Source: Nageia nagi
Lineage: Eukaryota; Pinophyta
Direction: 5' to 3'
Length of the DNA: 64,000 nucleotides
Assembly (NCBI GenBank): GCA_050084985.1
Contig: JBITNC010000001.1
Span: 149,234,001-149,298,000, forward strand
The translations under genes were made by a program, and so were the position numbers. The notes beneath the pieces are model-generated. The model was given only the letters and a program-made list of their open reading frames with translations. It had not been told where the DNA came from and searched no databases. Below, piece by piece: positions 35,931-49,028 of this stretch; the first letter of the stretch is position 1, and each line of letters opens with the position of its first letter.

Positions 35931-36046
35931 GCTCTAATACTAATTGAAGAATTTGAAATTTTTCAACTACTAGTTGACAAATAATGACCCAATGCTTTGA
36001 TACCAATTGAAGAATTTACAAGCTCAAGAAAGGAGCTTTGATACCA
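35931..36046 (-). other. Primer-binding site and two PBS-like copies
   Basis: The functional position next to the 5' LTR reads TAGTATTAGAGC (35931-35942, minus strand), two mismatches from TGGTATCAGAGC. Inside the LTR the motif TGGTATCAAAGC appears twice more, at 35994-36005 and 36035-36046, each preceded by CTTCAAT just like the LTR end. Confidence 0.7.
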
Positions 36047-37384
36047 ATTGAAGATTTTGGAGGCTCAAGGATCCAAGCTTTAATACCATGAAAATATTGG
36101 ATTTACAAGAGTTTTTGGTCATCTAAAACTTTTTAAAACTCTTAAAAATTGAATTTGAATTTTCATATGGAAAATAACTTTATCAAACTAAAAAAATAAT
36201 GTAAAATAAAAATGTCGAGGTTTAGGGAGTTTTTGATTAGCTAGAACTTGTTGAAAATTTGGAAAAGTAAAAAAACTAACCAAAATAAAAGTACATATTT
36301 TTAATATTTTCTAGTTAGCTAGAACTTTCTAGAACTCTAGAAAATTTAAAAATATGAAATTCGTAATCTGGAGGGTGATGACATTAATAGATGGATCTAG
36401 AATGCAGATTTTAGATAGGTTTCAAGGATAAACTTATGGAACTTGTAACATTTATGGTTATTAATTAAACTTATCACTATGAACCATCAAATTAATTAGC
36501 ATAAAATTTTATATCTAATGGTGAAGGTCTAGGAAACTTTTAAGAAGGATGGAAAGGGTCAAAAGTGATCTTAAAGTAAAAGACTTCCAAAGCTCATTGA
36601 GCAAGACTATGAAAAAGTAGGGTTTGTATTTTATGATTTTTGATTGTGTTCCAATAAAAAAGTATGGAAAAATATATATTATTGGAAATTAATTGAAACC
36701 AACTATCCAATCAAGAAGGAATTACATAAAATAAAGATATAGAATGATAGTTCTAGCTCCTAAAAGCAAATTGATCCAAAATAAAGTAGTTTGACACAAT
36801 CATGAAAATATCAAAGACTCTTTCTCAAAAATGAAAATATAATAGATATCCATATAGCTAAAATGACCCTATATAGATAAATATCACCCTATAATAGAGA
36901 TAGAATACTTATATGAATATATGTAAGTGTTTTCTCATGCATACAAGCTTTGAAAAGAGAAAACATGCCACATAATCACAAAGTATTACAAAGAAAATAT
37001 GAAATATGCTTTATATATTAGCCAAAAATTGGTAGTATAATATTACATCAAAATCATCCTTAGAAAATGGGAAATGAAGTCCTTATTTATAAAATAAGAA
37101 ATTGGAGTGTTGAAGACTCCACAAGTACTAACAAATTATAGATCTGCTTAGAGAAGTAAACAAAAACATAAATGAAGTGCCACAAAGTTAATGAGAGGTA
37201 TTTATATCCATGATGGAGTGCAAAATCAGATATGATATCAAACTAAGATCATATCTTTGAGCATTTGATACTCAACCATATTCTTGCAATGTAATAAATC
37301 CGGTAGATGAAGAACAATGAGTAGTCGTTGGTGGGAATCAAAACCATTAGATGGAATTCCAACATGATACATTAAATTCATTCA
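35945..37384 (-). repeat. Copia 5' LTR (TATTA element)
   Basis: Pairs with 30536-31965 along its full length, including the repeated primer-site-like motifs at its 3' end. Confidence 0.87.
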
Positions 37385-37389
37385 TATTA

Positions 37390-38369
37390 CAATTATTCAA
37401 GTATATTAGAGGGATGGTGAGAAATAATCACCTAGCTATTATCTACATCCTTGAGAATAGAAATCAATATTATCCCTCACGTTTAAAATAAACTTAAAGT
37501 ATTAATGAAACTATTATGTTGTTGATTTCCAAGGCCATGTAGTTGAGCACCAATAAAAATATTTCCATCTTATCCCATGATTCTAATTCATTACATGATG
37601 TATATATGTATGTATGAAATATTTTTTAATCTTTATTTTATCATTTTTATGAACTTTATGGAATATTTATATATAAAAGTTTTTGTTCATAAATGAAATG
37701 AATATTTTCTAGTTCAAAGATCATAAAACAATTTTGATAAGTAAATTATCTTTCTTATTCTCTCTTATATGAAGGATATTTTAACATATTTTATTCACTT
37801 ATATGCACAATCCATTGATCTTATGATCAAAGTTTGTTTCACCAAGATATCACTAGTCAAGTTATTATGTTGGAACTTTTAAAAGGATTAGTGATGGATG
37901 GTATTATAACATCAAGATCTAAAGGTTTAACTCAACCTATCTTTACTCTTGCTAAGGAATAATGATATTTTATTATTCTGATGTCATACTTTCTTACAAA
38001 ATACTTAGTTGCATGGAGGTTTATATATTATTAATTATTTTTATAGCCATTGACCAATTTTTTAATAATGTTAATGCTATCATGTGGTCTAATGAAAAGT
38101 AAAGGTTATTGGTGTTTAGAGAGAAAATAATTAAAATGTTGGCACCAACTTCCTATCAAAACCTCATATCATTATTAGAAGGGCTCCCTTATCTCATATG
38201 TTCTATGAAAAATACTCCTTAAATCTTTAAGGATCAAACTAAAATTACAAATGAAGTTGGGTGATAAAGAATCTATAATAAATATAAACCTTAACAATAT
38301 GAAGGAGAGAAAGTGCATTCATAGTAAAGAGTAGAGTTAAGCATATGCTCTTGAATCCTAATTAGTAGA
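37390..38369. other. Host segment between two retroelements
   Basis: AT-rich DNA without recognised gene. The part at 37860-38290 reads as decayed coding-like sequence on the plus strand but matches no family recognised here. Confidence 0.35.
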
Positions 38370-39077
38370 TGCTTATAGCATACTCAGATCCTTACTTATA
38401 GTTTCAAATAAAAAAACATTCACAATTATGAGATCCATCGAATTGCATATAAATTCAAAAATTGTACAATGTAAATAATATAATTAATAATATCATCACA
38501 TACAACAAAATCAACATAATGATTTACCCTAGTTCACCCAATATGGGCTAATCCAACATTGAATTGGAGCCTTCTCTTCTCATTATCTATGTACATTACA
38601 ATATTACATGCATATAGAGAAATACCATCAAAATAACGGCAATACCATCTCCTACAACACTACTGTAATCTCCTATATTAAGAAGAACAATTTTAGAATT
38701 ATAAGTTTTTTGGAATGAATCTTGGTATTCATTCAAATCTTTACAATTCCAAAATCCCCAAACTCTCTAAGTTAAGATTGAAGAATAAAGAGAGTATCAC
38801 ACCTTCAAATAGGCTTGGAAACATCTTTAAGATGTTGGTTAATGATTTTAAATTGCTCAATTTTTTGAATCAATGATGCCCCTTAAACTTCCACTATTGA
38901 ATCATCAAAATGTATTTTGTTAATGGCCTAAAAATAGTAGACTCATGATGTTAGCAACATGATTTATATCACCAATCACCTCCATATTTCAATCTTTTAT
39001 GAATCTATAAGCATAGATACCTCTGGAATGAGTACTACTCCTATAGAGATCAACCTGATATGATCCAATTTGGATCA
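38370..39077 (-). repeat. Gypsy 3' LTR
   Basis: About 708 bp, pairs with 43721-44427; shares GTTAGATTAGCCCACATTGG-like core words with the LTR at 19700. Confidence 0.85.
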
Positions 39078-39089
39078 CACCTCCCTAAT

Positions 39090-42000
39090 GAGAAGGTAGT
39101 TGGTCCCTCAAATGTATATATGAGGATACAACTCCCCAAACCTATACTTTTCCATCCACTTGGTTTTATTAGGTTTCTACCCCTTCAATCCAACAAACCA
39201 CAACTCTATCTCACCTCTTCTTATAGTATAAACCTTCTTTTGCAATATAGAATCCTCCTTGAGTTCATCTAATATAGTATTAGGAGCTAATGCATCAAGA
39301 GATGGAAAAATTTAATATCAACCTACTTCATATATAGTTAACATATATGTCTTATACAATTTCAAGTATTCCACATTCACAACTTAATAAATATTCATAT
39401 ATGCTGATAGATTTAGTCTAAAGCATTCTCACTCACTTGCTCCATAATGTTAAATGGTCTATACATTATAGGTTTTAACTTCTGGTCCTTGCAACCTCTC
39501 CTTACTAAGATGCAACCAAACTTGATCTCCCACATGAAACTTATGGTCAACTCAATGTTTGTCATATCTCATCTTGTACTTGGCTTGGCTTGTTTTAAGT
39601 TGCCCTTGGACTTTCAAATGAATTTGCCTAATATTTTGAACAAACCTTTCAACTTACTTTTCCTCTATCTCAAGTGAATTTCCTTCATCCTTTTGTTTCC
39701 CAAACACACAATCGAAAGGTTAAGGTGGTAAATAAATAAAAAAAGTCTCAAAATAACTCTTATTAATGGAATAATGAATTGTCCTATTATATTAATGTTG
39801 GATATATTCAAGATGTTCATTCCAAGACTTAGGATGCTTGCCACAATAACCCCTCAAGAGTTGAACCACTATCCTATTTATCACCTTGATTTTGCCATCC
39901 ATTTAAGGATAAAAGGAATTACTCCTCTTCAACCTTGTGTCCATATATTCCCATAAACATGTATAAAACTTGCCCAAAAATCTACTAGCTCTATCTAAAA
40001 TAATAGAAGTAGGTAATCCAAAATAAACCCAAACATGTGAAAAGAAAAAATTTGTAGCATCTTGCCCCATTATTTTCTACTTACAAGGAATCAAAACACA
40101 CATCTTGCTAAATCTATCCATAACAACAAATAGATAGTCATAACCTTTCTTGGTTATAGATAATTCTCCCATAAAATCCATGGAAATACACTCCTAAGGA
40201 TGAGTTGGTATTGGTAGTGGTTGATACAAATCCAATTTCCTATTACTTAGCTTACTAGTGCAACACAAATAACACCCCCTTATTTACTTAGCAACTTGAC
40301 ATTGCATCTTTTTCCAATATACATACCTTTGCAAATGGTACAATTTCTTTTCAAACCTAAAATATCCCATAATATTTGAAATATGTGATTCTCTTATTAG
40401 TCCAATATTTTCACCTACATGTTCACATAATGCATTAAAATGATAAAGAATTCCATTTTGTAAATGAAAATCATCCAAACCCTCATACTTGGACCTACAT
40501 GATGACAACATCTCGTACACCTCTCTGAAGTTAGGATCCTAGACATATGTCTCTAAAAATGACTCAGAAAGAAAAGGAAGAGATTTCAATAATGAGAGGG
40601 AACTCACTATCCCCTATTTGCATGTTTTTAATAGCCTAAAATTAGTGTTGCACATTGTTAATTATGTGGAATTCATAAGTACAAATGGTCTAGAAAGCAT
40701 GTCAATAACCTTTTTTATGTTTTTTCTTATACTTGATCATAAGATGAAATTGTTGTAAAAACCCCATCCATATATAATGTCTAGTTTGTTTCAATTTTTA
40801 TGGTTGATTATCAATATGAATCATTGTTTCTTTCCCCATTAAGTAATGTTTCTATTTTTTAACACCTTGAACCCATGCACACATCTTTTTATCATAGGTA
40901 GGATAATTCATAATGGCTCCACTAAATTTTTTAGAATGATAGCAAATTGGTTTATCTTCTTGTAATAAAGTGATCCCTATGGCATAGTCATTTGCATTAG
41001 TCTACACTTCAAATGGATTCTACAAATCAGGAAGTGTTAGCATATGTACACTAATAATATTTTACTTTAAGGTATTAAAATGTGTTTGTTGTAGCTTTCA
41101 CAATTGGAAAACTCACCTCTTGTTGGTTACATCATGTAAATATGAAGAAATATGAGAAAAATGAACAATAAACTTTTTCAAATATTGGAAAACACCTAAG
41201 AAACTCTTAAATTTAGTTACATTAGTTAGCTTTGGCCAATCTACTATAGAACTTACTTTACTAGGATCTATCTTAAGTTGTCCATGACCAATAAAATGGC
41301 CCAAATACACCAAAAACTCTTTGCCAAACTCACATTTAAATATTTTCAACAAAAAATTCTCCCTATGTAAATTTTAAACACTTTTCTAAGATGTACAACA
41401 TGTTTTTCCTAAGTAGAACTATAAATAAGAATATCATCCAAGTATACAATAATAAAAAATCAATAAATGGACGAAGCACATCATTCATTACCCTCATAAA
41501 TATGGTCAGTGCATTACATAAACCAAATGAAAAAATAAGCCACTCAAATAGGAATTATCATGTCTTGAAAGTGGTATTCCAAATTTCCTCCCTATTTTAA
41601 ACTTTGTGATATCCACTCCTCAATTCTAGCTTAGCAAAGAATCTTTCCCCTTGCAACTGATCCAAAAGATCATCTATCTATGATAAAGGATAACAATTTT
41701 TGATGGTGATTTTATTAAGTGCTCTATATTCAATACACATTGTCAAAGTTTAAACCTTATTGGGAACTAAGAGAACAAGTGATCCACATGGAGTTGTACT
41801 TGGTCTAATCACACCTTGATTAACCAACTCCTGAATCTACCTCTTTCTCCAAAATTGATTACCGATACAAAGATATGGTGGGAAATGAAGCATTAGGTAA
41901 TAATTGGATATCATATTATATATCCTACATAAGAGGTAATCCCTATGGCTCTAAAAATAAGTCAGTAAACTCTTAGAACAATTTTTACATCTATTCTTCC

Positions 42001-42530
42001 CTTTTGCATGTTGTTAACAACCTAAAAGCAATATTGCAAGTTGTTGAAAAAGTGAGATTCACCTCACTAGAAGATCTAGTTTTCACCATGATCAACATAA
42101 ACTTTTTAGAAGCATTTACAAGGTGTTTTACGTGATTGAAAGTGACCAAAGGTAGCCTTTTCCTTCTATTATGTACACTAGCTAGAAACACCTTTCCATC
42201 TTTCACCAATCATAATTTGTTCAATCTTCTATAAAAAATAGCATCTCTATCCCACATTTAAGGGCTACCAAGAATAATACCATAAATATCTAAAGGAATA
42301 ACATCAACCATAATTTCATCAATGTACTTTGCACAAATAGTAAATTTTAACCTACATTGTTTAGTGAATTGTAAACTAGCATTGCAATGCACCCAACCCA
42401 AAGGATATGGATTTTGGTGGTTGAAAGTTTCCAATCCTAAATTACTTATCATAGATTTTGAAATCAAGTTTTCTTGAGAACTCAGATCAACCATGCATTC
42501 CACTCTTATTTTCTTAATTTGGATGTTGAG
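39090..42530 (-). pseudogene. pol: Gypsy pol relic
   Basis: Right to left: retropepsin at 42258-42503 (VDLSSQENLISKSMISNLGL, PLGWVHCNASLQFTKQC, IPLDIYGIILG); reverse transcriptase about 41110-41870 with stops, ending in FLVYLGHFIGHGQLKIDPSK and SFLGVFQYLKKF (41113-41352); RNase H from about 41020 down (VHTDASNYAIG, DNQPLKL); integrase zinc-binding domain at 40284-40340 (YVYWKKMQCQVAK after HI-type histidines); a decayed core; and the C-terminal GDQVWLHL-type segment near 39510-39540. Unlike its sister at 20.7-22.7 kb it still contains an integrase. Stops are frequent. Confidence 0.83.
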
Positions 42531-42629
42531 GTAAAATAAATAAATTCTTTATTCTTAAATGTCTTGATGTTCTTCAACCTTTTGAATGGATGAATAATTT
42601 AGTTTTTCATCAACATATTCAATATCCTT

Positions 42630-43660
42630 ACATTTTTGGATCATATCATTAGTGTTCTCCTTATTCTTTTTCTTATATAGACATAATTTTGGATGAAGTT
42701 TTCAACATTTATCATCAACATGGTCATTTTTATCATAATGAATACAATGCCTATCATAACCTTATTTCTTTTTAAAAGTATTAGTGGTCTTAGTTTATTA
42801 ATTACCTTTGCCTTTATCTTGATATTTACCTTTATCTTGTGATCCCCTTGAATTAGAAGCCTTCTTGGATTCATCATATTGTCTCCTTGATTTATCATCC
42901 TCCTCTAAGTATTATGCTTACACACACACTTGATTAATATTAGTACGATTAAACAACATGATAGTATTTTACAAATGACTATGTAAACCTCCAATGTACT
43001 TCATTAAAGTTTGAAGATATTTTAGTGAAACCCTAATCAAAGTAGCTTGTTTCTTAAATTTTGTAGTATATTCTTGATCTATTTTTTCTCTTTGTTGTCT
43101 AAAGAATTGTCATTTCATTACTTATTTATTATGATTCCCTAATGGATAAAATTGAATTTCTACATGACTTTCCCATTAAAAAAAATCATGTATACCCATA
43201 TTTAATATAGAAAAAGAGATTTTATCAACATCATTTACAACACCATGAATTTGGAAATAAACCTCTAATTATTTCAGCTAATTGTTCAACTTATCCACAT
43301 CAAATTGTCCATAAAAAGTATGAATTCCACTTTAGCCTCCACCTTGAATGGAGCTTGACTTGATGTAGATGATGAATCAAGTCCTCCAACTTCATTTCAT
43401 TGCCTTTTATTGACATTTACATTTGCTCTAGTAGCTAACAACTCCACCAATCGAGCTAAATGAATCTCCATTTCCAAAAATCTCCTTTCAAAATTTACAT
43501 CCATCATGGTATGAATAACAAACTATTGCTCCTCTAAATCATCCATTTCTATCAATTTGCACCTTTGACCAATGTCAAGATCCTCTAGAATCAATTATGA
43601 TCTTTGATATCTCCTCCTAAACATCGAAAAGCATGTTTTTAATAGTCTGAAATACCTAAA
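42630..43660 (-). pseudogene. gag: Gypsy gag relic
   Basis: Heavily broken gag between primer site and protease. The clearest part is the Lys-rich tail (42641-42898; SRGSQDKGKYQDKGKG in one frame, then HYDKNDHVDDKC), corresponding to 20780-20960 in the sister element. The N-terminal half is recognisable only by position and by traces such as EMEIHLARLVELL near 43440-43480. Confidence 0.6.
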
Positions 43661-43688
43661 ATTCTAACCCTAAATTTTATGTACATAA

Positions 43689-43700
43689 GATTTGATACCA
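43689..43700 (-). other. Degenerate primer-binding site
   Basis: TGGTATCAAATC on the minus strand, three mismatches from the initiator-Met site TGGTATCAGAGC; it lies 20 bases inside the LTR edge rather than the usual few. Confidence 0.55.
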
Positions 43701-43720
43701 TGTGATCCATAATCAAGATA

Positions 43721-44427
43721 TGCTTATAGCATACTCAGATCCTCACTTATAGATTTGAACAAAAAAATATTAACCATTATGATATCCATGAAATTGCATA
43801 TAAATTCAAAAATTGAATAATTTAAATACTATAATTAATAATCTTAATCACACATAATAATATCAACATAATGACTTACCTTGGTTCATCCAATGTGGGC
43901 TAATCTAACATGTAATTCGATTCTTCTCTCTTATTTTCTATGGACATTACAATATTACATGCATATAGAGAAATACCATGAAAATAATGGCAATACCATC
44001 TCCTACAACACTACTGCAATCTTCTATAGCAAGAAAAAGAACTTCAAAACTACAAAAATTATGGAATGACTTTTAGTCTTCCTTCAAATCTTTATAATCC
44101 CAAAACCCAAAACTCTTTAAGCTAAGATTGAAGGATCAAGAGAGTAGCACACCTTTAAATAGGGATAGAAACATCTCCAAGATGTTGGTTGATGATCTTG
44201 AATTGCTCAACTATCTGAATCATTGATGCCCCTTCAACTTCCATTATTGACTCATCAAAATACACATAATTAACAACTTAAAAATAGTAGACTTATGTTG
44301 TTAATGATGTGTTTTCTATCACCAATAACCTCTATATTTCATTATACAATCAATCTCTAAGCATAGATACCTATGGAATGAGTACTGTTCCTGCAAATAT
44401 CAACCTGACACGATCTAATTTGGATTA
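43721..44427 (-). repeat. Gypsy 5' LTR
   Basis: About 707 bp, pairs with 38370-39077; both edges are sharp when the two copies are compared. Confidence 0.85.
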
Positions 44428-46491
44428 GATATTCTACTATTTTTTACTTTGTATGCACTTATTCTAATATACTTTTGAAACTATATTGGTGTTTATTTGT
44501 TGTGTCTATAAGATTCTCTTTTGTTTAGTAGTTAGAACTAACAATAGCCATGATTTAACTAAAATGTATTTGCAATAAATAAGGGGAGTTTTGAGATGGA
44601 AGATAGAATGTGAAATTAATAAGTAGAGTCAAAGTTATAGGTGATGGATAGATGTGTTATTAACCATACATAAATATTTAATAACCATGGATGAATTTTA
44701 AATATACTTTTCCCAAAATACCATTAGCTCTACACCCATCAAAAAATAAAAATAAAAATCAACCCATTATTGTCAATATAAAGTATGTTGAAAGTGATGG
44801 AATACTAGTAAGCATTGTATTTTTTTAGTTAGAAGCCATTTCAAAAGGATTACCTAACTAAAATATGGTGAGATGTAATTTGACTTCACTATATGTTTGA
44901 AATATAATATAAAATATCAAAAATGAATTTAGTTAATATCATAAAATTTTACACTTTATTATATAACATATTTAATGGAATATAAATTTTATAGAATTAT
45001 TAAAGTGTTGTATGTTATTTTAATTATAATTAAATAAATATATTATGACTTAGTTAAAACCTATAATTAAATAAATAAAAAAAATAAGCACTGATGCTAT
45101 AATAAAAGTATGATGAAATTGTGTTAAAAGGATAGTAGGTGTAGTAGATTGCAAAAGTTATAATAGAACATGATAGTTTGAATTTAAGGAACCAAATATA
45201 TGTAAAATTTGATAAAATTTTCATATTTAATTCTATTTAAATTGATATTTATAAGAGTACATCACATGTGAGAAATAGAACAACAAAACAAAAACTATGA
45301 GCTTTGAAACATTATCGTAGTTTACAAAAGGTTTAGACAACATGTGGGAAAAGATAATTTATGGCTAAATAAACAATTCTTTTATTGTATAAACTCACAC
45401 ATGAATCACATAAATTTATTAATACATAGAATAAAAATAATAATATGGGGGTTTATCTATTACAAACAATATATAGGCACATAAAGAATACATATTATGT
45501 GGCACTCACGACATGCTCACACAAGATATGATCTTCCCCATTCACACCATGTGATCTATCTCATACACTCCATGATATCTATATACTCTCTACATTCTCT
45601 ACATATTTTAAACCATAGTACAAGTTATTATACATTCTATATACGTAAAAATGACTTTTCACTTTAGTCTTTAATCTAAAACATAAACAATATCCAAATG
45701 AGTTAATATATGTCTTCCACTTCATGCTATAATACCTCAACTTATTAAATCTATGGCTAAATTTATATTTTTATTTTATTATTCAACATCAATATCCAAT
45801 ATAATTCTCCTTAATAATAATTTAGCTTTGAATGAAAAATTCTTCATTCTTCCTCTTGATAAAGGAATTATAATACATGATCTTCACAATTACATCAAAA
45901 AAATAAACTATTAAATTGAAACTATGCATTTTTTTATTCTAAAATGATTTTTCACTCTTCAATACTATAACTATTTTTCTCATTCCAAATGTTTTAGAAA
46001 AAAATTCATAAAAAATGTTGTTACACTACTCAACATAATACAAAATAAAAATACTTACTCAAAGGTACTCCATCTTGTCATCATGGACTGAGGTAATATG
46101 CCCATGCATGTCACAATCCTTTTGTGAAAAGTATAAATACAATAGTCTATATCATGTCACAATCACTTCGATCCATTTGTGCTTCCTCTTCAATACACAT
46201 ATGCCAAAATTAAGAATCATCTATATCAACCCCAGCCTTAAGGGTTTTCAAACATAGTCCATTAAATAATGGAATAGAGAATGGATTATTATTTTTTTCC
46301 ATGCCACTAAAGCACTAACAATAAATAAATTATCACTTTAATGAGCTTATATAAGAATGAAATCAAATTTAAAATCAATTTGTAAAATCATGTAAGCTAT
46401 TCTATTCAATGATCTTCACATACAAATTTCTAAAATACTCAATTAATTCATTCCTATAACAAAATATTTGTTATATGAAATTCCATAACTA
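44428..46491. other. Long AT-rich stretch without recognisable gene
   Basis: No coding motif, LTR partner or RNA structure was recognised. Very high A/T with short frames only. Confidence 0.45.
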
Positions 46492-46911
46492 CTACCCAAA
46501 TAAATATAAATAATAATAAGAACTTGAAAAATATACACAAGAATTTGACATAGTTATTGATAAGTGTTTTGGTACACCTAGTTTTACCTCTAAATGACCT
46601 AGGTAGTCAAAGAGTGGTGACCTTGTTATGCAAACCCTAAGGCCAACTACAAAAGAAATACCATTGCAAGCACTAGTATCAAAGAGCTCAACATGGGCAT
46701 AGATCTTAGCCTTAGCACTAATGATCCTAAAGAATGAGGTTTGCCAACAAGTATCAATGATAGTAGAGATGACAACAAGTTGAACCGAGCATATGATCAT
46801 GGAAGTCAATAAAAAATATTCACTTGAGTGATAACAAGATTCTAATCTCATAGGTACCATTGAGAAACACCCAAGTATAGAGTATTGGCTATTGATATGT
46901 AATCTTGACAT
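46492..46911 (-). CDS. Hypothetical 139-codon open frame
   Basis: One of the longest uninterrupted frames outside the ERF and the gypsy gag, in DNA where stops are frequent. The product would be hydrophobic and Ser/Cys-rich (e.g. FLLTSMIICSVQLVVIS, VGLRVCITRSPLFDYLG), with one possible membrane segment near residues 35-55. No family was recognised. It lies on the same strand as the retroelement relics on both sides and may be a remnant of the older host element of this region. It could also be chance. Confidence 0.22.
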   Translation of the reverse strand: MSRLHINSQYSILGCFSMVPMRLESCYHSSEYFLLTSMIICSVQLVVISTIIDTCWQTSFFRIISAKAKIYAHVELFDTSACNGISFVVGLRVCITRSPLFDYLGHLEVKLGVPKHLSITMSNSCVYFSSSYYYLYLFG

Positions 46912-47293
46912 ACTTTCCCCAGGTTAGAGATACTTACATTTATATCATGAGTGATTCACCATTTGACCCCTTGTATGAAGGTCATAGCCATCCTGATGTA
47001 CCTAACATAAAACATAAGAACACAACCTAAGAAATATGTGATAATAAGGTAAAATATGATTAAATGTGACTAAATATGAATAGAACATATTTGTAAGTTG
47101 CATCTAAGTGGGACCATGTTAAGGGGACTAGTTTTAGGTGTCAATAGATGCCCTCCATTATAAGTATAATGAAAATTGAATCTTGAAATGATATTATGCT
47201 TACAAAGGAAGTAAAGGTAAAGAAAAATTTGATACTTACCTGGTTTAATAGTTTGGATCATCAAGGATTTGATGATTTATATTGCACCCTCAT
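46912..47293. other. Spacer left of the 47-60 kb element
   Basis: No gene recognised. Ends with CTCAT, four of five matching CTCTT at 60527-60531 across the inserted element. Confidence 0.4.
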
Positions 47294-47692
47294 TGTGAAT
47301 CTTCACATTCTATATTACTAAATGGAATTACATAGCTTTATAGCTTCATGGAAGAAGCTACAACACAACAATAGTTGTGGCATGTAAATACAAGGAATAA
47401 CAACTAGCTACAACACAATAATAGTTGTTGCATGTAAATACAAGGAATAACAACCAAAACTAATCCTACACACTATAACCTCACAATCCATGGACAACAA
47501 AGTATGGATTATCTATTTATGTTCAAATATATTCCAAAGGATATGGCTAACAAATAGGCTAACTATGGAATATGGTCAACCTTGACCAAATATTCCTCAC
47601 ATGCTAATGTATAGACTTAGGAATATATAAGTCCTAATTAATTAATCCTAATAACTTAGGAATTAGAAATATTGTTATAAATAGTACCAACT
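47294..47692 (-). repeat. 3' LTR of the non-autonomous element
   Basis: Contains an internal near-tandem duplication (AACAATAGTTGTGGCATGTAAATAC and a second copy about 60 bp on) that is present in the partner LTR as well. Confidence 0.82.
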
Positions 47693-47716
47693 TTCTCCCC
47701 TTTGTTGCTAAGTAAC

Positions 47717-48522
47717 TCATGCAGAGTTCTTAAGCATCACAAAGTTGGAAGAAACATAATTGTTTTCATTTCCTCTAATCATACAAAAGAAAATTAAAAA
47801 AAGATACATAAAATAGGCTTTAGCACTCCTTCCACTCTCCATGTGGGATATCCCTAGTTGTTGATGTTGCTCCTCCTTGATGTAAACTATTGAGTGCCTC
47901 CTTTTGTTGAGTAGCTCCCCTTTCAACAAAAGTCTTTCCATATATGATCTTAATCAACCACTCTCTCTTATTCTCTTTGATGGTATTCAAACCATGCTTT
48001 TACATCATCATATTTGACATCATAAGAATACCATACTCCACATGAGTATGTGTTCATCATTTCATAATAATTACTATACCATAGTACTCTCTCACAAACA
48101 TCTACACACACTTTCAAATAATAGAAAGCCACACATTGGCTTATTACATATGCAACTTTGAGTTGGTCCATCACTCCCTATTGCTACTTCACATGATTCC
48201 TTCCAATGAATTAATACATTACAAACACCAAACAAATGAGACTTTTGCAATAGGTGATCCATAATTGTCTTCTCCCAAGGAAGACTCTCCTTCAATATTT
48301 TCTCCATAAGATAATCTTTAAGTAATGCCTTGATAAGATATACTCCATGATTCTTAATAGCCTTCAAGCTATCCTTCACACATCTAATAAAAAAACATTC
48401 ATTAGTAGCATTAGCAAATAAGCCAAAAAAATAAGAAATCATCACCTCAAATGATGTTTTGGTGATTATATGTCCACAAAATTTCCTTTGATGTCGCTTT
48501 TCAAGAAATCATTTCTTCATTC
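47717..48522 (-). pseudogene. Unrecognised coding remnant of the LTR element
   Basis: Open segments of 117 codons (48092-48445), 68 codons (47968-48174) and 74 codons (47717-47941) lie in succession in different frames on the element's coding strand. Residues such as CVKDSLKAIKNHGVYLIKAL and LPWEKTIMDHLLQKSHLFG look like ordinary soluble protein. No retroviral motif or host family was recognised. The sequence continues, across the two nested insertions, into the acidic frame at 58287-58805. Confidence 0.35.
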
Positions 48523-49028
48523 TGAAAGAACTAACACTAATAATATAATTTCTAAACAACCAATATCTCTTAAAAAATCACAATACACATCTAACAAACT
48601 CATAAATAAAACAATCTCACAAAGTAACTCAAGATGTAAAGTGGTTCCTCCAACTAGAAGTACATCCACTAACTAGATCTTTACTTCAATCACAAATACA
48701 ACTCTCCTACAATCCTCTTAATCTCAACTCCTGCACTTCTATACTATAGCATAACTTTACTCCACAAATTGGTGTGTGATTACAAATAGAGAGCCTTCTA
48801 TTTATAAGCCAAAATTCCTCTTTGAATCACCCTTTTATCCAATGTACAAAAGCATGACATGAACATCCTTTTACCCAAGGGGCATGCTCATGACATAGAG
48901 TGTAGGACAAGTTACATTATCATATTCACTTAAATACTTAAGGTATATTATGATACCCTTAAGAATTAGTGAACTTACATAGAATATTAAATAAAAATCT
49001 TTACAATAATACATTATACATTCCAACA
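48523..49028 (-). repeat. Copia 3' LTR (CATTC element)
   Basis: 506 bp, TGTTGGAATGTATAAT...AGTTCTTTCA on the minus strand; same length as its partner, with only scattered differences. Confidence 0.92.

Larger units (their letters stand above)
30536..37384 (-). mobile_element. Ty1/copia element with TATTA duplication
   Basis: LTRs at 30536-31965 and 35945-37384 (about 1.43 kb each) surround minus-strand gag and pol. TATTA stands at 30531-30535 and again at 37385-37389: a perfect 5-bp target duplication. The polypurine tract is GAGGGGGAG-like at 31966-31978 (minus strand) and a degenerate methionine primer site lies at 35931-35942. LTRs contain extra primer-site-like motifs. Confidence 0.9.
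38370..44427 (-). mobile_element. Ty3/gypsy element, same family as 13-24 kb
   Basis: LTRs 38370-39077 and 43721-44427 (about 707 bp) flank gag, protease, reverse transcriptase, RNase H and integrase in gypsy order. The LTR start TGATCCAAATTGGATCA and end GCTATAAGCA match the composite at 13-24 kb. Flanking DNA gives no clear target duplication, although TAGAT occurs at 38366-38370 and 44426-44430, overlapping the LTR edges. Confidence 0.85.

Noticed and set aside
38366-44430. TAGAT as target duplication of the 38-44 kb gypsy element
   Set aside because: The match overlaps the LTR edges (TG and TA/CA) and would require non-canonical LTR ends, so it is recorded but not accepted.
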